A DNA stretch of 64,000 bases from Martinezella calliandrae (GTDB lineage: Bacteria > Pseudomonadota > Alphaproteobacteria > Rhizobiales > Rhizobiaceae): the NCBI RefSeq assembly GCF_030272695.1, contig NZ_JARFYN010000009.1, forward strand, positions 1-64,000, read 5' to 3'. Shown here piece after piece: positions 53,014 to 62,300 of the stretch (position 1 is its first letter; every line of letters starts with the position of its first letter). Below the pieces are notes generated by a model. That model was not told the origin of the DNA and did no database searches. It worked only from the letters and a program-made list of their open reading frames with translations. The position numbers were made by a program, and so were the translations under genes.

Positions 53014-53967
53014 ATGCACGAACAATCCGTCCATGCGGACGAGGTCTATGAGAGAGCGCAGTCCGCCGCGGCGAGTTCCCCGGTCGTTGCATCATGGCGG
53101 CGTTGTATGACGATGCATCGCTTGGCGCCGGAGGACAAGCGGCAGCCCCTCCGCTTGACCGAACAGGAATTCCAAGCGGCGCGCGAGCGTTCGGGAAGAC
53201 TGGTGACGGAAGCGGCCGATGAATTGGACCGCCTGTTCGTGACGGTCGGCAAGGCGGGCTGCTGCCTGCTGCTGACCGACCGGGAAGGCATAGCCCTCGA
53301 ACGGCGTGGCACGTCCGGAGACGACAAGGATTTCCGCGATCTCGGCCTGTGGACCGGCTCGGTCTGGACGGAGGCGAGCATCGGCACGAATGGCATAGGG
53401 ACCGCTCTTGCCGACGAGCGGGCCGTGGCGATCATCCGCGACCAGCACTTCTTCTCCTCCAACATTGACCTGAGTTGTACCACCGCGCCGATCCGTGACC
53501 ATCGCGGCCAACTCGCCGGAGCGCTTGATATTTCCACTCGCCGAGAGGAAGTGACCGACGTGACTCTGGCGATCCTTTCGCAGACCGTTCGCGAAGCGGC
53601 AATGAGGATCGAACTCAACCTCTTTCGCGGCGCCTTTGCTGGCGCCCGTTTTGTCATGGTTCCGACCGACAGCGGCTCGACTTCCGCGCTTCTGGCTGTC
53701 GATCGAAACGACATCGTGCTCGGCGCCACAAGGGCGGCGCGACTTGTCTTGAAGCTCGATGATCGGCGCATCGCGGCCGGCATTCCCGCGTCGGACGCGC
53801 TGCATGAAAATCAGTGCGGGGTCGGCGAAGAATTGCTGGAGGTTGAGCGGGCCGCTTTGCTGCGGGCGCTGTCGCGCGCCGGCGGCAATGTCTCACAGGC
53901 CGCCGCAACGCTCGGCATGAACCGAGCGACGCTCCATCGCAAGATAAACAAGTTCGGCCTACGTTAG
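53014..53967 (+). CDS. GAF/Fis-type regulator lacking the sigma-54 AAA+ domain (AcoR-like)
   Basis: A 317-residue protein. An N-terminal AcoR-like region (SSPVVASWRRCMTMHRL) is followed by a GAF sensor (CCLLLTDREGIALERRG; EASIGTNGIGTALAD; SCTTAPIRDHRGQLAGALD) and a C-terminal Fis-type helix-turn-helix (LSRAGGNVSQAAATLGMNRA). The central AAA+ domain with GAFTGA, needed to activate sigma-54 polymerase, is absent, so it must work by another mechanism. The ATG follows GGGAGGAGACCA. It precedes the aldehyde dehydrogenase gene and likely controls it. Confidence 0.87.
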   Translation: MHEQSVHADEVYERAQSAAASSPVVASWRRCMTMHRLAPEDKRQPLRLTEQEFQAARERSGRLVTEAADELDRLFVTVGKAGCCLLLTDREGIALERRGTSGDDKDFRDLGLWTGSVWTEASIGTNGIGTALADERAVAIIRDQHFFSSNIDLSCTTAPIRDHRGQLAGALDISTRREEVTDVTLAILSQTVREAAMRIELNLFRGAFAGARFVMVPTDSGSTSALLAVDRNDIVLGATRAARLVLKLDDRRIAAGIPASDALHENQCGVGEELLEVERAALLRALSRAGGNVSQAAATLGMNRATLHRKINKFGLR

Positions 53968-53973
53968 CATGTT

Positions 53974-54001
53974 CACAGTGTCGCAGGATTGCGACACTGT
54001 G
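53974..54001. promoter_or_regulatory. 12-bp perfect dyad upstream of the aldehyde dehydrogenase gene
   Basis: CACAGTGTCGCA and TGCGACACTGTG are separated by GGAT. The TGTC/GACA half-sites resemble those of AcoR-type regulators. A second dyad, CCTGTCG-CCG-CGACAGG, lies at 54024-54040. Only seven bases separate the regulator stop from the first dyad, so it could also act as a terminator hairpin, but no T-tract follows. A GG-N10-GC pair at 54018-54031 has sigma-54 spacing but poor sequence. Confidence 0.6.
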
Positions 54002-54099
54002 CGTTGCAGTATGGAGTGGCCACCCTGTCGCCGCGACAGGAACACGCGCAGATTTCTCCCATCGGGTTCTGCCAGAACCTGCCATCAAGGGAGGATGAC

Positions 54100-55608
54100 A
54101 TGCTGCATCAGAAAATCGTCGAGTCTCCGTTCAAGCTGAGATACGGCAACTATATCGGCGGCGAATGGCGCGAGCCGGTCGGCGGCAAATATTTCGACAA
54201 CGTGACGCCTGTGACCGGCGGCAAGATCTGCGAGATCCCGCGTTCGGATGAGAAGGATATCAATGCGGCGCTCGATGCCGCCCATGCTGCCAAGGACAAA
54301 TGGGCCAGGACCTCGGCCGCCGAGCGCTCCAACATCCTGATGAAGATCGCCCAACGAATGGAAGACAAGCTGGAATTGCTGGCCCAGGCCGAAACCTGGG
54401 ATAACGGCAAGCCGATCCGCGAAACCATGGCGGCCGACATTCCGCTCGCGATCGACCATTTCCGCTATTTCGCTGCTTGCATCCGGGCCCAGGAAGGTTC
54501 AATTGGCGAAATTGACCACGACACGGTCGCATACCATTTCCATGAGCCGCTCGGCGTCGTCGGGCAAATCATTCCGTGGAATTTCCCGATCCTGATGGCC
54601 GCCTGGAAGCTCGCCCCGGCGCTTGCTGCCGGCAACTGCGTTGTCATCAAACCGGCAGAACAAACACCCGCCTCGCTACTCGTCTGGGCCGAATTGGTGG
54701 GCGATCTCCTGCCGCCCGGCGTGCTCAACATCGTCAACGGCTTCGGCCTCGAAGCCGGAAAGCCGCTGGCATCCAGTAACCGCATCGCCAAGATCGCCTT
54801 TACCGGCGAGACGACGACCGGCCGGCTGATCATGCAATATGCCAGCCAGAACTTGATCCCCGTGACGCTGGAACTTGGCGGCAAGTCGCCCAACATCTTC
54901 TTCGCCGACGTAATGGCTGAAGACGACGACTTCCTGGACAAGTCGCTCGAAGGCTTTGCCATGTTTGCGCTGAACCAGGGCGAAGTTTGCACCTGCCCGA
55001 GCCGCGCCCTCATCCAGGAATCGATTTACGACCGGTTCATGGAAAAGGCCGTCAAACGCGTCGAATCGATCCGCCAAGGCAATCCGCTCGACACGGAAAC
55101 GATGATCGGCGCCCAGGCATCGAGCGAGCAGATGGAGAAGATCCTCGCCTATCTCGATGTCGGCCGCCAGGAAGGCGCCGAAGTGTTGACCGGCGGCTCG
55201 CGCAACGATCTCGGCGGCGAATTGTCGAGCGGCTATTACATCAAGCCGACGATCTTCCGCGGCCACAACAAAATGCGGATTTTCCAGGAGGAAATCTTCG
55301 GGCCGGTCGTTTCGGTTACGACCTTCAAGGACGAGAAGGAAGCGCTTGAAATCGCCAACGACACGCTATACGGCCTCGGCGCCGGCGTGTGGACGCGCGA
55401 CGGCAACCGCGCCTATCGCTTCGGGCGGGAGATCCAGGCCGGCCGGGTCTGGACGAATTGCTACCATGCCTATCCGGCACATGCAGCTTTCGGCGGCTAT
55501 AAGCAGTCCGGTCTCGGCCGAGAGACCCACAAGATGATGCTCGATCACTACCAGCAGACCAAGAACATGCTGGTCAGCTACAGCCCGAAGGCTCTTGGCT
55601 TCTTCTGA
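54100..55608 (+). CDS. NAD-dependent aldehyde dehydrogenase (AldB/ExaC acetaldehyde dehydrogenase type)
   Basis: A 502-residue aldehyde dehydrogenase. Its N-terminus [20 protein letters not shown] is typical of the AldB/ExaC group. Core motifs are [20 protein letters not shown] (shown in part), [24 protein letters not shown] with the general base, the catalytic cysteine in [13 protein letters not shown], and [13 protein letters not shown]. Such enzymes oxidise acetaldehyde and similar short aldehydes and are often controlled by AcoR-like regulators and paired with DUF779 proteins, as here. The ATG follows AAGGGAGGATGAC. Confidence 0.9.
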   Translation: MLHQKIVESPFKLRYGNYIGGEWREPVGGKYFDNVTPVTGGKICEIPRSDEKDINAALDAAHAAKDKWARTSAAERSNILMKIAQRMEDKLELLAQAETWDNGKPIRETMAADIPLAIDHFRYFAACIRAQEGSIGEIDHDTVAYHFHEPLGVVGQIIPWNFPILMAAWKLAPALAAGNCVVIKPAEQTPASLLVWAELVGDLLPPGVLNIVNGFGLEAGKPLASSNRIAKIAFTGETTTGRLIMQYASQNLIPVTLELGGKSPNIFFADVMAEDDDFLDKSLEGFAMFALNQGEVCTCPSRALIQESIYDRFMEKAVKRVESIRQGNPLDTETMIGAQASSEQMEKILAYLDVGRQEGAEVLTGGSRNDLGGELSSGYYIKPTIFRGHNKMRIFQEEIFGPVVSVTTFKDEKEALEIANDTLYGLGAGVWTRDGNRAYRFGREIQAGRVWTNCYHAYPAHAAFGGYKQSGLGRETHKMMLDHYQQTKNMLVSYSPKALGFF

Positions 55609-55627
55609 TCTCCTCCCAAAAGAGCCG

Positions 55628-55663
55628 CTCGAAGGCCCGCGGCTGCGGCCGCGGGCCTTCGAG
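55628..55663 (+). other. Long stem-loop between aldehyde dehydrogenase and DUF779 genes
   Basis: CTCGAAGGCCCGCGG pairs perfectly with CCGCGGGCCTTCGAG (15 bp) around a six-base loop. It starts 20 bp after the dehydrogenase stop and ends 30 bp before the DUF779 start. Without a T-tract it is more likely a partial terminator or mRNA-stability element that lowers DUF779 expression. Confidence 0.65.
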
Positions 55664-55692
55664 TTCCACACTGAGGAAAGGGGAGAAGGCAA

Positions 55693-56052
55693 ATGGATGA
55701 AACCAGTGGCGAGCCGCACGTGCTTGCGACCGACCGGGCGCTCGAACTGATCCGTGAGATCCAACAGGACCATCCGCATATCCTCTTCCATCAATCCGGC
55801 GGGTGCTGCGACGGATCTTCGCCGATGTGCTATCCGGCAAATGAATTCATGATCGGCGACCATGACGTGAAGCTCGGTGAGGTCGGCGGCGTGCCAGTCT
55901 ATATCAGCGCAAGCCAGTTCGAGGCCTGGAAACATACCCAGCTCGTCATCGACGTGGTGCCCGGGCGCGGCGGCATGTTCTCGCTCGACAACGGGCGCGA
56001 AATGCGTTTCCTGACGCGCTCCCGCCTGTTCGGCGGCGGCGAGGCCCGCTAA
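55693..56052 (+). CDS. DUF779 family protein
   Basis: A 119-residue protein with the family core HILFHQSGGCCDGSSPMCYP, in which three cysteines cluster, then MIGDHDVKLGEVGGVPVYI and a C-terminal FLTRSRLF. DUF779 proteins are repeatedly encoded beside acetaldehyde or alcohol-derived aldehyde dehydrogenases. Their function is not established. The ATG follows AAGGGGAGAAGGCAA. It is last in this plus-strand unit. Confidence 0.88.
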   Translation: MDETSGEPHVLATDRALELIREIQQDHPHILFHQSGGCCDGSSPMCYPANEFMIGDHDVKLGEVGGVPVYISASQFEAWKHTQLVIDVVPGRGGMFSLDNGREMRFLTRSRLFGGGEAR

Positions 56053-56373
56053 CGGTCGGCCTCTTCCAAGAGGGATCTCAGGGTGCTCGGCGCGACCATT
56101 CCGGATCTCGATTATGTTCTCGTAATAGAAACGACGGACCTCCCGACACTGGCAAGTCCGATCCTGCGGCTGCGTCTGCGACCAGCCCTTCAAGCCGGAA
56201 TGGCCATCGTTGAGCGAGCCGCAGTTGCTCAATATGCTGTGGCTGTAGGGTCCGACCATTAAGGCGACACCTCCCGATGACACATCGCTGTGCCATATCG
56301 ACAGAATCAGTTTCAATGAAAAACGGCGCGTCCGAGACGCGCCGCTTCGAGATCTTGGTGTCGACGGAAGGCG
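56053..56373. other. Convergent intergenic region
   Basis: The 321-bp gap lies between the convergent DUF779 and giant RTX genes. Apart from the minus-strand terminator at 56319-56344, no gene or conserved element is recognised. Confidence 0.5.
56319..56344 (-). terminator. Rho-independent terminator of the giant RTX gene
   Basis: Read on the minus strand, CGGCGCGTC and GACGCGCCG form a 9-bp GC-rich stem with a three-base loop, followed directly by TTTTT. It begins 29 bp after the RTX gene stop codon. Confidence 0.85.
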
Positions 56374-59300
56374 TCAAGCGCCAGCGGTTTGGGTATGGGT
56401 CGTAAGCTGCTCGTCGTGATTGTTGAACAGCACATGGACGGCATCGTGGCCAGTCGGGGTGTAGTTCTGCAACGTGGCGACGACATGGGTTTCCGAACCC
56501 GTGTTGATACTGATCTTTGTCGAATTGGTTGCGGTATCGACCGCAGCCGTCATCGACGCGACAGCACTCGCCGCGGTCATGCCTGGATGTTCGCCGACCA
56601 GCGCGTTCAGCAGGTTCGAGACATCCAATCGGTCGCCCTCTCCCTTTGGGTTGAAGTCGGTGATGACGTCGCCCATGTTGAGGTTGTGCAGGGCCTGAGC
56701 ATCGAGCACGAAGGTATCTGCGCCAGCGCCGCCGGTCATGGTGAAGCCGCCGCCGCTCGTCAACGTGTCGTTACCGTCGGTACCATAGAGGTGGCCGAAG
56801 TCGATCTCGGCATAGGCGCCGTCGCGGCTCAGCGAGAAGTCGCTGGCCGAGTAGTCGCCTGTAAGACCGATCGTGGCGGTGTGGGCTCCGTCGGTAACAG
56901 TCAGCACTCCGCCGCTCTTCGCCGCGTTTTCGGCATAGGAGAAGCTGGCAGTCGCAGCCGAGATGTCACCAAACCGCAGTGCGTCATTGCCGTCGAGGCC
57001 GGCGATCGTGCCTGTGAAGGCCGCCGCGTGGTCGATGGTGATGGTGGCCTGGGCGTCCCTGCTCAGGGTAATCGCCTCGTTGAATGAACCGCCGATTTCG
57101 AGGCTGGCATGACCCGACATCAGCACCGTGCCGCTGCCGCTGACGTTGCCTTCGAGATTAATGTTGCCGCCATTCGCCCACAATACGCCGTCATTGATGA
57201 CGCCGCTGTGTATGTCGAGGCCGCCGGTCCCGGTCGCCTCGAGCGTGCCGGTATTGCTCACCGCGTTGACACCGGTGTCGATGACGAGCGCGTGGCTGCC
57301 GTTGGCAATGATTGTGCCCTCGTTGACTAGCGTCAGGTGACCGTCGCCGAGCTGGCCGGCGCCGGAGATGGTGTTATCAACATTGGTCAGCGTGACATCG
57401 TCGCCGCTGCCGAAAATCATGTTGGAAGCATCATCGGACAATGTCACCGTGCCGCCACCCGTCAGCGTGAGGCCGTGCTGCACGATTTCGAAGGCCGTCT
57501 CGCTACCGGTCGAGGCGAGATGGATGTTGCCGGTGTTGTCGAGCGTGCCACTGAACGGGATGAGTGCGCCGTCGGCGACCACCATGTCCCCGCTATTGTG
57601 CGTCACCACCGCCTCGTTGAAGACAAAGTCGTCGGCCGTAAGAGCCGCGGCGCTGACGCCAGCCAAGGTGATGGTCTCGCCATCGCCGAGCGTGATGACG
57701 GCATTGCCCGAGACGTCGCTCGACAGATGGGCCAGGACATCCGCGAAGCTATTGAAGCCCGCAAAGCCGATTAGATCGATCTTGTCATGCGCCGTATCGA
57801 AGCTGTGTACGACGTCAGTGCCGATGGTGTTTGCAAAGACCAGCGTGTCGTTGCCGCTCGATGCGGTGAGCGTATCGTCCCCCGACCAGGCGAAAATCGG
57901 CGAACCCTTGGCATAGGCTTCGACGTTGTCGGCCACCGTGGCCATGCCAGTCGAGCCGTCCGCATTGGTCCAGGTCTCGGTGACCTGCAGGACAAGCGCA
58001 CCGGTGGCGCCATCGGGCGACCTGACCGTTAGCGACGACGGATCGTTCGTCACCACAGACCAAGTGCCATCGGCATTATGCGTGCCTTCGCTCAGTGTCC
58101 AACCTGCCGGCACTCCAGCAATGCTCAACGTGACCGCGCTGACGTGATGCGCCGGATCTGCGAGCGCGAGGTTGATGGCCTCGCCGGAAGAGCCGGCGGG
58201 CCTGAAAGCGTTCGAAGTGCCGTCTGTCCCCGTATTGCCGGCCAGATCCGTGTATTTATCGCCTTCGACCGTTACATACTTCCAGCCGTTATTGTTGGTG
58301 TTATAGGTGAAACCGACCGTATACACGTCCTGGCCGGAGCCGTTTAGGCCAAGATGCTGGAAGTTGTAGAGACTAAAAATGTTAAAGGTTGTGATGTCCG
58401 CAGCCGTAAATCCGGACACCGCCTCGCTGAAGGTGAATGTGAAGGTGCCGAGCCCGCCCCCATGGGTTTGCGTTATGGCGACTGTCGGCGCCGTCGTATC
58501 GATCTTGATATCATAGGCGCCGTTCGCAGACAGCGGGCTGGTGGTACCCGCATCCGTGAGCGAAACCCGGAAGTTATAAGTCGATCCGTTCGTCAGCGTC
58601 GGTGTGGTAATATCGACATATCCATTGCTGATGTTGGTGGCCGTTAGCGTGACCGCCGAGCCGAGCGCGGTCGTGCCGTCATATAGTTGCACCCTATCAC
58701 CGCTGATCGCACCGGTTCCGCCCAGGCTTACGCGGATACCAAGATTGGTGTCATCCGTGACGGCACCATCAGCCAGGCTACCTTGGATCGACCCGACATT
58801 ATCGGTGACACTGCTGATGCTCGGTGCCGACACTTGTTCGTTGGTGCCGTGGATGGTCACCACGATATCCTGTGAAGCCGTTCCGTCTGCAGACGCTACA
58901 GTCAACTTGTCCGTAACCGTCTGCCCCCCATTCAATGCCTGCACATTCGACGCGGAGTTATTGAGCGTGTAACCCCACGCACCCGTCGCGGTGTTAAACG
59001 TGAACGTACCATAGGTCGCAGTCAGCGATGACGGCGCCTGGAAATGGTTCTGGCCATTGTCCACGTCTGCAACCGTCAGCACCCCACTCGCCGTCAACTG
59101 GCCATCCTCGGTGACCGAACCGGTCGCCGCGCCCGAGATCGAGGCCGCATCGTTAGTGCCGTTGACCGTCACCACGACCGGCTGCGTCGTGGTGCCGCCT
59201 TGGCCATCGCTCACTTGGACCGTGAAGCTTTCCTTCGGATGATCTGAAGCTGTCAGCGGATCGGCCTTCGACTGATCGAGGAGATAGGTCCAGGTGCCGT

Positions 59301-62300
59301 TCGCATTGACGCTCAGCGTGCCGTAAGTGCCGGTGACCGACTGACTTCCATTGGCAGTCTGGCCGCTACCCGCAACCACCGACCATGTCAGCAAAGCACT
59401 GTCGACATCAGCTCCGGTCAGGTGACCCGAAACCGTATTGTGAGCGCTGTCGTTAGCAATGCCAACGCCGGCCTCGGTCACGGCACCGCTGGCGCTGTCG
59501 CCGCTACCGATCGAAATCGTCGGTGCGTCGTTCGTACCGTTGACCGTCACCACGACCTTCTGCGTCGTGATGCCGCCCTGACCGTCGCTCACTTGGACCG
59601 TGAAGCTTTCCTTCGGATGATCTGAAGCTGTCAGCGGATCGGCCTTCGACTGATTGAGGAGATAGGTCCAGGTGCCGTCCGTACCGACGCTCAGCTTGCC
59701 GTAAGAGCCCGCAACCGATCCATCTTGGTTGGCCGTCTGGCCACTGCCCGCAACCACCGACCACATCAACGACGTGTTGTCGACATCCGCCCCGGTCAGA
59801 TGGCCGGAAACGGTATTGTGAGCGCTATCGTTGGCAACGCCAACGCCGGCCTCGGTCACGGCACCACTGGCACTATCGCCATTGGTAACCGTGATTGTCG
59901 GAGCATCGTTCGAGCCGATGACGGTGATGTTGACCTGCTGCGTAGCAATGCCGCCATGGCCGTCCGCGACTTCGACCGTGAAGCTGTCGACCTTCTGATC
60001 GCCAAGCTGCAGCGAGTTGGCCGCCGTTTCGTCGATCGTGTAGGTCCACTTGCCGGTGCTCGCGTCCATCTGGAGCGTGCCGTAGGTGCCCGGCATCGAC
60101 GACACGGTCGTCTGGCCTGAGACGATCGACCAGGTCGCGGTGTCGCCGTGGTCGACATCGCTGCTTGCCATGCCGCCCGAAACGGACGGTGTCCCAACCA
60201 CGTGACCGGTCGCATCCAGGCCCTGCTCGACGACCGAACCGGTCGTCTGGCTCGATGCCAGGATAACCGGCGCATCATTGGTGCCAGTGATCGTCAGTTC
60301 GTAAACGCCGGAGGTGACGCTGCCGTTGCGGTCCGTCACTTCAAAGGGAATGCTGAGCTTGGCGATCTCGCCAGCGCCGAGTGCGTCGAAAGCGGTTCCC
60401 GGAGTGACGGTAACGGTCGAACCGTCGAAGCTCAGCTGCGGCATGCCGAGGGTGATGTCTTGAGGACCGGAAACCACAGCATGCGCGGTGTCGAAGGTGA
60501 GTGCACCCGTGTCGCCCTTGCCGTCGGCGCCGTAGTTGAACTGGGCGGAGCCGAAGGTGAAACTGTGGGTATCGTTCTCGCTCATCGCGTCGGCGATGAC
60601 CGGCAGCGACGTTGCCGATGCGGCGGTCAGTGAGACATTGGCGAGATAGGTGCCGGTGTTGTCGCTAGCAATGCCGACTTCGACGAAGGAGATCGTGTTG
60701 TCGCTGCCGTGTGCCGTCAGCGGCAGGGTGATGGTCGACATAGGCCCGGCGCCTGGCATCGGCGTCAGCGTATCGACCAGCTCTCCATTCCACCAGACCT
60801 GTACGGCCGCGGTGCCGTTGGCCGGTGTGCCATACTCGAAGCTTAGAACGTAGCTGGCACCATCGGTCAGACCGTGAACGGTCTGCGAAATCGCGATATT
60901 GCCCGGAGAAGCGCCGAGATCGATCATCGGCGCGCCGTTGGACGACGTAACGCCGTTATAGTTGCTGGCAATTTCTTCAAGGCGCACGCCGGTCTGGCCC
61001 GGCTCGGTGCCGGAAATCGTCCAGCCCGTACCTTCCGTCGCCCAGATGAAGCCACCGCCATTCGTCCAGGCGGACGCCGTGGCATGGGCAAAATCACCGT
61101 CGACCAGAAGGTTCGAGGCAACGGCATGGCCGGCTGCATCTTGTGCGCCGATAATCACCGGGAAATCGTCGGAACCGTTGATCGTCACCGTCAGCGTCTG
61201 CGTGCTGGTGCCGCCGTGGTTATCGGTGATCGTGAAGGTGAACTTGTCGGTCAGCGTCTCGTTCGGGATGAGATGCTGCACGGCAGGATCGGCATTGTTC
61301 AGGACATAGGTGTATGCACCGGTGGTGCTGTCCCACGTCAGCGTGCCGTAGGTGCCGGCAACGCCCGCATGGCCGTCGGTGACGTCACCGACCTTGGCGA
61401 CTGAGAGAACATCCAGGTGGTCGACGTCGCTGGCCCCCGCAAGAAGGCTGCCGGTCGCCGTGACCGCTGTGTCCTCAGTCACCGAAGCCACCTCGGCAAC
61501 AGCGATCGGCGCATCGTTCGTGCCGATGACGTTGATCGTGATCGTCGCCGAACTTTGGACACCGTGAGCGTCCTGAACGGTATAGTCGAAGACCTCCTTG
61601 ACCTTTTCGCCCTGGCTGAGGGAGTTGGTCGCATCCTTCGTGTCGTCGAGCGTATAGCTGTAATCGCCGTTGGCGTAGATGGTCAGCTTGCCATAGGTGC
61701 CGTCAATGACCGTCGGGCCGGAGCTTGCCACATTGGCAACCGCAGACGGCGTCGTTCCCGCATTGATACCGACGACCGTCAGCGTATCGAACTTGTTGGT
61801 GTTCGCATCCGTTGCATGGTTGCCGTTGAGAATGAAGCCTTCGACGCTTTCGCTGGAGCTGTCTTCGGTCACCGGGCTCAAGGCGGTGAAGTTGTTTGCC
61901 ACAGGCGCGACGTTCATCAGCTGGCTGAGCGACAGCGTGCCGCCGGCGCCACCGTTTTCGCCCATGAAGGTGAACTGCTCGACATTGGAGACGGTGATCG
62001 TCTCCGTGCCATTCGTCAGCGTGTAGCTGCCGGTGCCGTCATCGAGACCGGTGTGAGCAACCGTCCAGTCGGCCCATTTGCCGGCAAGCTTCAGCGTGTC
62101 GGTGTCGCTGCCTGCGGTTGCAACGGGGTCGCTATCGTTGATGACGATGTGGACATTGCCGGTGAGGCCGGTCATGTCGAACGTATCGTTGCCGCTGCCG
62201 CTGTTGACGACGATCGTGTCGGGCGCCAGCGCCGTATCGCTGACATTGCCGAAGACGACCGTGTTGCCAGCGCTGCCGCCAAGATCGAGGTAGAGGTCCT

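Noticed and set aside
54018..54031. Sigma-54 promoter upstream of the aldehyde dehydrogenase gene
   Set aside because: The GG-N10-GC spacing is present but the -12 element is TCGC rather than TTGC, and the adjacent regulator has no AAA+ domain. It is noted only as an alternative.
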